Source: Bolinopsis microptera
Lineage: Eukaryota > Ctenophora > Tentaculata > Lobata > Bolinopsidae
Reading direction: 5' to 3'
DNA length: 64,000 nt
Assembly: GCF_026151205.1 (NCBI RefSeq)
Contig: NC_087083.1
Coordinates: 186,001-250,000 of the forward strand
The notes beneath the pieces are model-generated. The model was given only the letters and a program-made list of their open reading frames with translations. It was not told the origin of the DNA and made no database searches. The position numbers were made by a program, and so were the translations under genes. Positions 12,473-23,015 of this stretch are shown here, one piece after another; positions within the stretch are counted from its first letter, which is position 1; each line of letters begins with the position of its first letter.

Positions 12473-14005
12473 ATGTCGGTGTTCAAGTTCTTGACACTAC
12501 AGCTTGTTCTTTCTTACGCCACTGGTTAGTAACAATGAGTTTATCACTGACAATTATAACATTAATAGCTGATGATAATTTGTTAAATTGGGGTTGTTCA
12601 CATATTACGTAATCAGCTGGGGGGGGGGGGGGGGGGGATTTCCAAATGATTATTGATTACGCTACGATTATGTGTAAAACTGATCACGGAGGCAGGTTAA
12701 GAATTGTCAAAAAAGTGACTATGTGAACGACCCCATTTAAAATAACGACCCATTTAAAATATCAATTTGTGAAGTCAATAAACATTGTATAAACCTTACT
12801 GAATTGTGCTTTGTATATACTTTTCTCGTACTGTTTCTGGGATGATCACAAATTGTATACTAAAGAACGTATGCTGAAGAATAAGATGCATTAATTTTAT
12901 CTATATCATATTTGTATGATCTATATCATATTTTTATCTATATCATCGGTGCGAAATCTTTCATTTAGATACAAAAATCACTGATCGGGAAATTGAGCGG
13001 CCATCCAAAAAAGAAATGCGGCCGCATTTCTTGTTAGATTTAACTATCTAAATAAATAAATACGTTTTTTAACGAATTATCGGAAATAATTATCGGTCAC
13101 AATTATTGGATTGGATAGCATACTTAACTGCAGTTTTAATCCTGTGCTTTTGGAATTTGAGAGATCGTCGCTAAAGTATTCCGTGTTATTTCAGGTACGA
13201 GAGAGAGAATTTCTGGTGAGATAATCCCAACTAGTGCTGAGAACTCCCGCACCTATAACTATGACGAGGAGAGTTACGCTGCCCACCACGCTATAGACCT
13301 GGACCTGGGGACCTCCTCTTACTCACAAGCTAATTCTACCGGTGGTACCTGGTTAAAGTTAAACTTTGATCGGGTACACTGTGTTGAGCAAGTTGTGTGG
13401 TATGAAGATGGTGCTAGGAACGGCATCCATGCTACCTGGACCTGCTCTCAGACTGACTGCTCAGTTTGTGAGGGTCAGGTTAGTATCTGTAGCCAGTTCT
13501 GTGTGTCAGTCTATAATAGCGGGGGAGCAGACAACCTAACTCCTATCACCGACTGTAAGTACGGAGATAGAGTGAAGATATGGAGAAGTTCCACTGGGGA
13601 GTTTTCAGTATACGAGGTAGCAGTGACAAAGAAACAAGGTAAGATAATACATATTTTACAGGTGAAATACTGACGGGTGAAATTACAATGAAAACTGTTT
13701 AGACTCTTTTGACCGTCAATAATTGATTTCTGATATAAAATATGAATTTAAGACACGTATAATGTATAAATAACTATTGCTAATATAATATGCTGAATTC
13801 AAACATTTCTATTTAATTTTAGTCGCTGATTGCACAAGTCTCGACTGAACATGGAAGCACGTTCAAACAGAACCGTCTCTACCTGTTACACACGGAGTAG
13901 AGATAACACTCAGCTGTCCTGCAGACTACACCAACAAGGGAGGTGACAAAGCAACTTGTTGGGACGGAAATGTTGTCATAACTGGTCAACCTCCTGAATG
14001 TCGTG
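12473..14005 (+). CDS. secreted discoidin-like/sushi protein, 5' exons, one in-frame TGA
   Basis: Exon 1 (12473-12524) encodes a signal peptide, MSVFKFLTLQLVLSYATG. Exon 2 (13195-13638) encodes about 148 residues resembling a galactose-binding/discoidin-like fold: an NSRTYNYDEESYAAHHAIDL start, a WLKLNF strand, several Cys pairs, and an EVAVTK end. Exon 3 (13823-14005) is a phase 1-1 sushi/CCP exon with the four-Cys pattern ADC...LSC...ATC W...PEC. All introns have GT/AG ends and are in phase 1, the usual arrangement for shuffled extracellular modules. In exon 3 the correct frame holds a TGA at 13847-13849, between the first and second sushi cysteines. Without recoding, the product would end there. 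Later exons were not found; a minisatellite and a decayed LTR element follow. The protein presumably acts outside the cell in adhesion or recognition (inference from domains). Confidence 0.65.
12590..12734. mobile_element. poly-G MITE, copy 1 (in intron 1 of the secreted gene)
   Basis: The element begins GGGGTTGTTCACATATTACG and ends ATGTGAACGACCCC, an inverted repeat. ATT flanks it on both sides, a 3-bp target duplication. It contains a long run of G. A relative with the same ends and internal GTGTAAAACTGAT segment lies at 60308-60479, flanked by ATA. The ends and 3-bp duplication suggest a non-autonomous PIF/Harbinger-type element; the superfamily is inference. Confidence 0.75.
13011..13032. 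repeat. perfect 22-bp palindrome
   Basis: A perfect inverted repeat with no spacer, with arms AAGAAATGCGG and its complement, centred on GCGGCCGC. It lies in intron 1 of the secreted gene, in otherwise AT-rich DNA. No surrounding element was recognised. Confidence 0.85.
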
Positions 14006-14281
14006 GTGAGTTTAGTGTTGAATAAAAACCTAATGATTATAAATTTAGGGACTTGCCTTTCAGAGAACGTCTTCCTTCACAAAATTTATATGTTGTATCC
14101 CTTAATGGTTAGCGTTGGATTTGATTTTAATATAATAAATTAAATACTTTGACCTTACGTCCAGACTAAGAGTGAGACTGTTCAAATCCAATATGTCAAG
14201 TACTGTTTAATATCCAAAGTACACCATCAACCATGCATTAATGCATTAATGCATTATGAAATCCAATCCAAATAGAACTTT

Positions 14282-14655
14282 ACCCTTACACTCACCCAGT
14301 GTGCCCTTTATACCCTTATCTTACCCTTACAGTCACCCAGTGCCCTTTATACCCTTACCTTACCCTTACACTCACCCAGTGTCCTTTATACCCTTACCTT
14401 ACCCTTACACTCACCCAGTGTCCTTTATACCCTTACCTTACCCTTACACTCACCCAGTACCCTTTATACCCTTACCTTGCCCTTACACTCACCCAGTGCC
14501 CTTTATACCCTTGCCTTACCCTTACACTCACCCAGTGCCTTTTATACCTTTACCTTACCCTTACACTCACCCAGTACCCTTTATAGTTATACACTCACCC
14601 TTACCCTTACACTCACCCAGTGCCTTTTATACCCTTACCTTACCTTACCCTTACG
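14282..14655. repeat. 39-bp minisatellite, about nine copies
   Basis: Units of about 39 bp are built from CCCTTACACTCACCCAGTG, CCTTTATACC and CTTACCTTA. Since 39 is a multiple of 3, long Pro/Leu/Tyr-rich frames appear in all plus-strand frames. These are by-products. The array follows the sushi exon and is probably intronic or intergenic. The repeated CCCTTA is not the telomere motif CCCTAA. Confidence 0.85.
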
Positions 14656-14852
14656 CTAATCCTTCTTTCATCTACAAATAACCAAGATATCATATAAATC
14701 ACTGTTTATTCTAATTAGAGCTTTTAGCTTTTACCAAAATAACGAAAACACAGATATTTGCTGACATGGTATTTCTTGGTTAACAGGTGAATAAAACAAC
14801 ATTTAAGTTTTGTTTTGCTAACTCTAAAAGTAAAAGCACGAATCAGTAAAAA

Positions 14853-16146
14853 ACGGCCTGTTCACATTTAACTCAAACATGCACATCAGTCTCATTACAA
14901 TCACTGGCACCTCCACTGTTATTACCAGATTATGGATACTACTAAGTATATATATATAATATAACCGGTTAAAATTAGCGGTAAGGTTATCAGTAACTGA
15001 AGGGTGCAGACCTGTGCAGCCCTTTTTATGAGTTGATCCATATGAGCATATTGTTATGGCAATGTTTCCTAATGGTCGTTTTTTTTATACTGGGACATTT
15101 TTCAATTAGATTTGGACTTTCCTTTGTATGGCACACTACCGTGCTCAATCGGTTTCTAGAGTAGTATTGTTGATATTGGTTTTCTTGCCTTTCCTCGAAA
15201 TTGCTTTCACGATTACACTGATGGGCTGTACTCAAAGTTAATACTTCATCTCTCATGAGTCTTGCTCTGTGTGCTTTCGTTGCTGAGTCCTACCATGAGC
15301 CATATCAGTACAAACTCATTAGTCAGATCATGATACACCGCTAGTTGGGACCTTCTGCTGCCTTACACAGAATTTCTGAAACCACATTTTCTTGCCAAGT
15401 CAAGTAATCGATTGATGAAGTCCTCGACTGGTTCTTGCTCTTCTTGATATGATTGAGAAATTTATGCCGGGGACGTTGGGTCTGCAAAAGTGGTTTGTAA
15501 TAGGCAATGAGTTTAGTAACTAAATGCTCAAAACGTTGTCTTCTTCCAGCTTGAAAATTGCGAATAGCTAGAGATGCTTCGTCTCCTATTACCGTTTTTA
15601 GAATAGCCAGCTTTCTATCGGTCGCACATGCACTACCGTGCATGGCAAGAATGAAGTTTTTCATTTTCTCAATCCAATCCTCAATTTCATCCGTGGTTGT
15701 TCTAAACGGTGGAATTGCATATACTCCTGACGTCATGTTCTAAACTTCTGTTGTTCTAAACTTCTGACACCATGTTGTAGTTGGGCTTTTAGCCAGAACA
15801 AGTAGACAAGTAATACTCTGCTTTAACATACAACTCTAAGGGACCTAAATAGGGAATAGGCAATAGTTAGTACAATGTAATTAATATAGATAATAACATC
15901 ACAACAGCCTGTTCACATTTAACTCAAACATGCACATCAGTCTCATTACAATCACTGGCAACTCCACTGTTATTACCACGATTATGGATACTACTAAGTA
16001 TATATAATATAATATAACCGGTTAAAATTAGCGGTAGGTTATCAGTAACTGAAGGGTGCAGACTGTGCAGCCCTTTTTATGAGTTGATCCATATGATTAT
16101 TGATAACCATATGGTTATTGGCAATGTTTCCTAATGGTCGTTTTTT
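14853..16146 (-). mobile_element. decayed LTR retrotransposon (Ty3/gypsy-like), fossil
   Basis: Two direct repeats of about 230 bp (14853-15082 and 15903-16146) share GCCTGTTCACATTTAACTC and several hundred matching bases with small indels. Between them the minus strand at 15341-15736 encodes a gag-like fragment (an IPPF..TTDEIEDWIEKMKNFI start, then a helical capsid-like pattern). A TGGTGTCAGAAGT primer-binding-like site lies next to the repeat at about 15760-15772. Only gag is represented; pol is absent. The element is broken, mostly deleted, and fairly old judging from repeat divergence. Confidence 0.6.
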
Positions 16147-16430
16147 TAAATCAAATACTTTTCAAATTTTACAGATTACAGCAATGAAGTAATTAAAAAT
16201 AATTAATCAACTTAGGGGAACATTTTTAGAATACGACTTCTAGGTTAATTTCCTTGTTATGGACAACAACTACCTAGAAAGGTTTTTAAAAAATCAAATA
16301 CGTTTCAAATTTTACAGATTAAACAGCAATGAAGTAATTAAAATTAATTAATTAACTTAGGGGAACATTTTTAGAATACGACTTCTGGGACTTTTTCCTT
16401 GTTATGGACAACAACTACCTAAAAAGGTTT
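16142..16430. repeat. local tandem duplication of about 143 bp
   Basis: Two adjacent near-identical copies each start with an A/T run and the dispersed ATCAAATAC..TTTTACAGATT core. They continue through ATTAACTTAGGGGAACATTT and ACGACTTCT to ACAACAACTACCTA. The second copy has a few substitutions. It directly abuts the end of the decayed LTR element. Confidence 0.8.
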
Positions 16431-17279
16431 GACTCAATAAACGGAATTTTCAGAGTACGTATTGGTGATATTGGTACATAAAATTTACGGAAATTGGCCT
16501 TTCTCGAAAATTGGCCCATTTCTCACGATTCAACACTGGATTGGAGGCTGATAAACTAAATTAATTATTTAATCTGTCTAGTGTAGACTGTTCTACTGTT
16601 ATTTGAAAGGAAGGGAGAATGGAAAATGTAATACCAGCAAACAGGCTTCTAACTGCCGATGACTCAATTATACAATTAAACATTAAAGATTCGTTAGCCT
16701 ATCATAAAATATCCTTTTAAACCTATTTTGGTACATTTCAGTAGATTGGGAAGGCCTTTAATCACACATAATCTATATTGTTGTTTAGCATATCACGAGA
16801 CAGATCTAATGACGGAACCTTAACAGCAAAAACCCGTATAACTCTAACATTGTGCATCAAGAGACTACAATAATTATTTATTTCGTGATTTTGACAACAC
16901 TTAATAAGGATCCAAATTTTGGGACCTAAAGTTCTTTTTCCTTGTTGCAATTCTTGTTTATTCTTTAATACTGGTCAAAAGGCAATAAAAACATTTGTCC
17001 CGCCAGCCAAACAAGTTTCAAGGATATATCTCTCACGGTTTTCGCAGAAAGTCGTTTTAAAGTCGCGACAAAGATTTTGTATGATGTATAACTAAACAAT
17101 TTACACAATACGGTGCCCATGTCTCAGCGGCTTTCTTCAAAAACTTTCTCTCCTCATCGGAGCAGAAAGTGAAAAACAAAACACGGGTCTCATAGAATCA
17201 AAAAATACTAATAATGTTAAAGAAATAATACCAGATTAACCGTCGCAAAAAATGGTAATAGTATACAATATACAATATG

Positions 17280-17870
17280 ATTTATTTTATTGACACACCG
17301 AAAAAAACCAACTGGTCAATAACCAAAAAAACAATAAATTGACACTCGAAAAGACCTAGCCACTAATCAGGCTATAACTGATCATACATCATCAAATATT
17401 TCTTCAACTTACTCTTAAAAGACACAATATTATGGATGCTACGGACATCAAGAGGGGGAAAATTCCATGATTCAGGTGCATAGTTGCTGAACCGCCTGCT
17501 ACTGCTAGTCGCCTTCAGGGTTTGTACACTCATGTATCTCGACATACACTGTATATTGTCACGCATGTTATATTGCCAATTGCAATGTAGTAGACTCTTC
17601 CAGGTACCATTTTTACATTCTGTCGGCGTAATGATGGTGTCACCAAACTTGATTGTTACTTCAAGGTCAAACTTCTTCAGCACCAGTGGGTTTCCAATGA
17701 CTAACAGTTCTGTCTTGATCTCATTCAGCTTCATGAAGTTATTAACCATCCATACCTTGATTTCAGAGAGACAGTCATTGATCTTATTAGTGACATTCTG
17801 TAGCTCCAAGGGTCTCATTAGGTGGACGGATGTATCAAGTACTTGTAGTAAAGTTCAAAATTAAACTCCT
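17280..17870 (-). mobile_element. LINE fragment, 3' end of a CR1/jockey-like element
   Basis: The minus-strand frame 17372-17818 encodes the tail of a non-LTR reverse transcriptase. It has the thumb-region motif IKVWMVNNFMKLNEIKTELL, then after a gap the terminal RRFSNYAPESWNFPPLDVR...FKSKLKKYLM, typical of the C-terminus in this clade. Roughly 200 residues between these are missing and fused over, so the copy is both 5'-truncated and internally deleted. Confidence 0.7.
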
Positions 17871-17879
17871 TTGATATTT

Positions 17880-18980
17880 TGTTCGCGGTAAGCTCGTGGG
17901 TCGACAGAAGGTGATTTCCTTGTGTTTCAAAACATTTCCTTATGTTCAAAGGAATATGGTATGATCTAGTTCGAACTAAGTTTAAACTTGTATAAATTTG
18001 TATAAAAGATTTTTAAGAAGAACGTTCCATGACCAATGAACTGTCCATGCAATTCATTTCAAATTAACTTGAAATGAAGTGAGCTCTAAGTTGGGTGCCA
18101 GGAAGCCTTATAAATTCACGATGCACGAGAGTTGAATAATCGGCCACGGGTCATCGGTTGGATAAAATATCCGAATAATATTGGAGCAAACGAATCAGTT
18201 GGGAGAACGACTCAATCAGATCGCAGTATTCAAGCTGGTACCCAATCAGAAAGCAGCATCAAGTATCGTCCAGCTTAGGTTAAGTGCCAACGTCAAACGT
18301 GACTTTACGATTCCTTCTAATATTCTGATAACAGTCGTGAGTCGCCAATGAAATGATTTTATTACATGTTATTCAATTATCCTACTTTTATTATAATATT
18401 TTTAACCAAATATTGCCAATTTGAGGAATATGAGCATGATATGATACATTTATCATTGCATCACAAATTAGGGTTCTTATATATTTTTTCGTTATCTCTA
18501 AGTTTTACTGGTTTTACTGGTTCATCCAGTGTAGCAATCCTGTCGAACTTCATTTCTTTAGCAAATTTCCAGCACCAGATTTATAAAAAGGCTAAACGCG
18601 AATAACAAGGACATATTAATATTCGTATGATGATGATTTCAACTGCGGAACATTTTCAGTTTTTCAGAAACATAATTTATTTAATAATTTACTGCAACTT
18701 GAATATTTTCCCTGTTAAAACTTGTTATCACATCGGTACCTTATCGAAGGGGGAGGAAACAGGGATGACGTACTCTTTTGTCTCCCTATAATCTCCTTTT
18801 ATTCGGTGGTAAAGAGTATATATTAAGCTCTCTACATCTCTATATAAACTATTTACTACTCAAATTCATATAAGCTTTTAATAATAATGGTTAGTTTTTA
18901 TTTTATTTTTTATTTGAAAATTCAATTAATTATTATATATACAAATCAAGCGTTACATTTCAGCCATGCAAAATTACAAT
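17880..18980. other. intergenic, no gene recognised
   Basis: AT-rich spacer between two LINE-derived blocks. A short plus-strand frame at 18366-18605 is hydrophobic but has no supporting features. Confidence 0.4.
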
Positions 18981-19310
18981 GACATATTTTAATATTCTAA
19001 TTGAAAAATGGTGCTGCAATATAAGTTGCTTAATGTTTGGCCGGATGACAACTAACTAAAAGAGAAAAATAAACTTGATTACATAATAATTAATTCGGCT
19101 GAACCAACACATAGCAAAAGCCACATTAACGTTGGGGCCGTCTACCAAATTTGAATGACATACAATAACAAGAAATCAAACATATCATAAATAATTATAT
19201 ATGGATTTTGTTCATTACAGTTCCGTCACAACTGATAGAAGAAAAAGAAGGACAAGCAGATAGGAAATTGGACGGACAGAATTGTAACCAACAAAAACAC
19301 ATTTCTGAGA

Positions 19311-21890
19311 CTAGTCTGGCCAGACTGTATCGGCAGCCCAGAGGTACTTGATCAGATTGGCCTTAAAAGTAGAAATCCGCTCTGACTGCCGGATACATAC
19401 TGGTAGACTATTCCATTTCAGCATAGATCTATAAAAGAAGCTATTTCGGAAGGCATCCGAGCAGGGCACAGTGGTACTCATGTAAGTTGAAGTATCCGAC
19501 CTATCAATTATTTGAGCATTGTGCCTAGTGTATCGGGTGCCCTCTGGACGGCATAGGACTATATAAGTAGGAAGCGAAACTGGGATTATGCTATTCACTA
19601 TTTTATAGAAGGTCATAAGATCGTTATAAATAAACTTCTGCATGACAGGGAGAATATTTAGCTTCTTTTGCTCTGTAGCAAGTTTATCGTCATTATAACT
19701 GGAGTAGGGTTCACCATTGATCCATTTAATAGCCCTCTTTTGGATAGCAACAAACTGTTGAAGATGAGTTGCAGATTGAGGGGACCATATGACAGAACAA
19801 TGTTCAAATATAGACCTAATTAACGCCAAATAGAACGATCTTTTTTGCCTTTTATCAGTAGTGAAATGACATGTTCTCTTAAGTAGTCCAAGTCTGGAGG
19901 TAGCTTTGGAAACAAGCGCTTTACAGTGTGCACCCCAATTAAACCTGGAGTTTATTGCGACTCCTAAATCTGACTGAGAGGGCACAAAGTCAATATCACT
20001 TCCAGAAAGCCTATAGAAGAAGGTATTGAGTGGCAAGTTATCCAGCACGTTTCTTTGCAGGGACACAGAGAGGGCTTTGCACTTTTGTGGGTGGAACTTC
20101 ATTCGATTTCTCACTGACCAATCATACAATCTATTGATGTCATTTTGGATTATGTGATGGTCAGGGTAACCAAGAATCTCCCTCCAAATTTTAGTGTCAT
20201 CTGCATAAAGGGCGATATTGGTGCCTTCAGAGACACAGGAGAACATGTCATTTATAAATATTACAAACAATAGAGGGCCAAGTATAGAACCTTGAGGGAC
20301 ACCAGACCGAACTGGTAGAGAGGAAGACGTTTGGCCTCCTATCACTACTTGTTGTTGTCGCCCCTCAAGATAGGACTTGATAAATTTAAGCATTAGTCCA
20401 TCGACATTAAAAATATTCTTTAATTTACTTAAAATGAGGTCATGCGAAACGCTATCAAAGGCTTTCGCAAAATCAAAATATATTATATCAGTCCTGGACC
20501 TGTTGTTCAGTGCAAGTGCAAGATTGTCCGTGAAAGGTATCATTTGGGTTGTGCATGAACGTTCATTAACAAAACCGTGTTGTCGGTCATCCAACAGATC
20601 AGAACATGCAGCGTATAATGCAGTCTTTATGCACCTTTCAAAGACTTTCATTACAAGAGATGTTAACGAGATAGGCCTGTAGTTCTCAACCGAAGACTTA
20701 TCGCCCTTTTTGTACACTGGTACTACAAGTGCCAGCTTCCAATCAGGGGGTATGCATCCGCTTGAGAAAGACAGGTTAAATAAAACACTAAGTAGGTATG
20801 CAAGGCTTTGGGCACAGTTTTTGAGGACTTTCCCATGAATCCCATCAGGGCCAGGGGCCTTGTTAGGATTTAACTTTTTAAGAATCAACAGAACATCTTC
20901 TTTACTAAACACAAGACTGGAAAAACAATCATCACGAAAATCTATGTCAATGCCATAATCGCTCTCTTGAGAAAACTGCTCATAAAAATATTCGTTAAAA
21001 AGGGCAGCTTGATCAGATGGATTGTTTCGAAAGCGATTATGATATTTAACAGTTTCAGGGATCCTGGTTGACTTTGATTTAGATTTAACGTAGTTCCAGA
21101 ATTTCTTGGAGATAAGAGCATCATCGGAGTCATCCTCAACACTGAGTCTCATTCTTTCGTCCATCATATTTTTAAATTTTGTTCGAAATGCACGAAACTT
21201 TTGTTTATGAGACTCAGAGTTGCTCCCTTTATGCCTTATTCTCCATTTCTCCTTATTTCGTAGGAGACGATCACATTCGGAGTCATACCATGGGGGCTGG
21301 AACTGAGACTTAATGGTCTTTTTAGGGATCCATCGGTCACAGGCTGCATCGAGAACTCCTCTGAATCGACTCCAGGCAAGATAAGGATCATTACACTCAA
21401 ATATACTATCCCAATCGATGCTAAATAACTCAGAATTCAGGCCCCTAAAATTACCTTTACTATAATTAAAGATCTTTCTTTTAGGCTGCTTAATATACTT
21501 GGTCTTAACATCAATGTCAAATGTGATACAAAAGTGGTCGGACATACACATTTCGTTTTGATCTAAAACTTTAACATTCTTAATAAGGTTCTGAATGTTA
21601 GTGAACTCAAGATCTAAGGTGTTGCCTGACTTGTGAGTAGGGGAGCTAATAAGTTGTGTATGTCCGAGGTCATCAGTGAGAAAATTTACAAAGCTGGAAT
21701 GTAGCTGGCAAGATGACTGACCATCTGGCCAGGAAATCGAAGCTAAATTAAAGTCCCCTACCAGAATGTGTCTTTGCAACTTTCTGGCAGATGCTAACGT
21801 AACAAAATGTTTCTTGAAAGATTCAAAATTATCTAAGCCAAGTGTTCCTACTCTATAGAATGTATGTAGATATGCAAAAGTTTCTTCCAC
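19311..21890 (-). CDS. LINE ORF2, endonuclease C-terminal half plus reverse transcriptase
   Basis: About 859 codons ending at TAG. The N-terminal part completes an APE-type endonuclease: VGDFNLASISWPDG and SDHFCITFDID carry the catalytic Asp/Asn and the SDH motif. A linker with QPPWYDSECDRL follows. The reverse transcriptase has NKAPGPDGIHGKVLK, NYRPISLTSL, YFDFAKAFDSVSH, SGVPQGSILGPLLFV and LYADDTKIW with the YADD catalytic pair. The C-terminus ends in the usual FYRSMLKWNSLPVCIR. Its role is target-primed reverse transcription of the element RNA. The first part of the endonuclease lies in the neighbouring frame upstream (22821-21853). Confidence 0.88.
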   Translation of the reverse strand: MEETFAYLHTFYRVGTLGLDNFESFKKHFVTLASARKLQRHILVGDFNLASISWPDGQSSCQLHSSFVNFLTDDLGHTQLISSPTHKSGNTLDLEFTNIQNLIKNVKVLDQNEMCMSDHFCITFDIDVKTKYIKQPKRKIFNYSKGNFRGLNSELFSIDWDSIFECNDPYLAWSRFRGVLDAACDRWIPKKTIKSQFQPPWYDSECDRLLRNKEKWRIRHKGSNSESHKQKFRAFRTKFKNMMDERMRLSVEDDSDDALISKKFWNYVKSKSKSTRIPETVKYHNRFRNNPSDQAALFNEYFYEQFSQESDYGIDIDFRDDCFSSLVFSKEDVLLILKKLNPNKAPGPDGIHGKVLKNCAQSLAYLLSVLFNLSFSSGCIPPDWKLALVVPVYKKGDKSSVENYRPISLTSLVMKVFERCIKTALYAACSDLLDDRQHGFVNERSCTTQMIPFTDNLALALNNRSRTDIIYFDFAKAFDSVSHDLILSKLKNIFNVDGLMLKFIKSYLEGRQQQVVIGGQTSSSLPVRSGVPQGSILGPLLFVIFINDMFSCVSEGTNIALYADDTKIWREILGYPDHHIIQNDINRLYDWSVRNRMKFHPQKCKALSVSLQRNVLDNLPLNTFFYRLSGSDIDFVPSQSDLGVAINSRFNWGAHCKALVSKATSRLGLLKRTCHFTTDKRQKRSFYLALIRSIFEHCSVIWSPQSATHLQQFVAIQKRAIKWINGEPYSSYNDDKLATEQKKLNILPVMQKFIYNDLMTFYKIVNSIIPVSLPTYIVLCRPEGTRYTRHNAQIIDRSDTSTYMSTTVPCSDAFRNSFFYRSMLKWNSLPVCIRQSERISTFKANLIKYLWAADTVWPD

Positions 21891-22821
21891 ACTGAGTCTT
21901 AATTATGACTGATAATAATTCAGCTTGAACACTAACCTTTGAGAACTTTAGACTCGAGATATCAATGTCTGTTCTATGGGCAATCAGAACACCACCACCG
22001 TTTTTTCTGAATTTCTTGGGCTGGGTTGCATCCACTGGATGCGATCTTAAGGATCGATCAAGCCTAAATACTTTGTATTTGTCAGGGAACACCTCATTAC
22101 TGAGAATGGAATTTTTCAGCCATGTCTCGTTTAGAATAATGATGTGAGGCTTATGTTTGTAGATATAACCATGGAATTCATGTATCTTGGTCATATTTAG
22201 TGGTGGTGTTCCTGATGCTAGATCACGGGTATTAAGGAAACCATGGACATTATTGTAAACAACAGATAAATTTGGTCCAGGGTTCAGTAAGGAACAATTA
22301 CAAATTACTATCAGGGAAATATTAAGGAGAGATAGAAAAACCAGACCGCACCTAGACATGACCCCAAGCCAGCTGCTGGTAATATTAAAAAGCAACTTAA
22401 CAGTCTGTTTCGGTGACATGGTAGGTGACAGTTCAGTTTTTGTGGTCGATACCAATTTTACAGAAATTGCAGCTAAGGCTGTCCCAATGCCCCTCTCCCC
22501 CCTATACACAAGTTTAAAGTGTCTGAGAAAAATGGTACAAAATATTACCATAAAGTAAAGATTTATGGATGACCTCAAACATGGTACAGAGTGTATTTTA
22601 GGTTGGAGGGGAGCACTAGGGAGTATATTAGCATCGATAGTCAAAGAAAATATATACAAAATAACATAAAAATAAAATATACCCAATAGAGCACATAACA
22701 TATGACGAGACAGAAGACAGGACAACAAATTTTCCCCGTTACCTCTATTACTTTTACTGATGATAACATACCTAGAAAACATACCAGTTGCAACACGGTG
22801 TTGTTGAGCCGATATTCCCAT
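21853..22821 (-). CDS. LINE ORF2, N-terminal region and endonuclease start (frameshifted)
   Basis: This frame carries a hydrophobic N-terminal region and then LLNPGPNLSVVYNNVHGF. NPGP at about residues 180-183 is the core of 2A-like sequences known at the N-terminus of some CR1/L2 ORF2 proteins, but the upstream D-x-E residues of a working 2A are absent here. The endonuclease begins directly after it: NNVHGF (Asn/His), IIILNETWL with the catalytic Glu, then DRS and GGGVLIAHR. The frame leaves the endonuclease at CISTYI, and the protein continues in the frame of 21890-19311. One frameshift therefore separates the two halves. Confidence 0.8.
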   Translation of the reverse strand: MGISAQQHRVATGMFSRYVIISKSNRGNGENLLSCLLSRHMLCALLGIFYFYVILYIFSLTIDANILPSAPLQPKIHSVPCLRSSINLYFMVIFCTIFLRHFKLVYRGERGIGTALAAISVKLVSTTKTELSPTMSPKQTVKLLFNITSSWLGVMSRCGLVFLSLLNISLIVICNCSLLNPGPNLSVVYNNVHGFLNTRDLASGTPPLNMTKIHEFHGYIYKHKPHIIILNETWLKNSILSNEVFPDKYKVFRLDRSLRSHPVDATQPKKFRKNGGGVLIAHRTDIDISSLKFSKVSVQAELLSVIIKTQCGRNFCISTYIL

Positions 22822-23015
22822 GGAACTTTTAAGTATATTATTAACAGAATTGTGTCTCGCCGTTGTGTTTTGTTAGGTATTGTGCTATAATATGAAGTAA
22901 CATACATTATGCTATCACTTCGTTTGAATACATATAAATAACATCCAAATGATCAGATCCAATAGGATATTGATGCAGACAATGAAAAATTGAAATATTG
23001 AATTGGATTACCACA

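Noticed and set aside
14256-14681. Telomere-like CCCTTA repeats
   Set aside because: The unit is a 39-bp minisatellite and the hexamer is CCCTTA, not the animal telomere CCCTAA.
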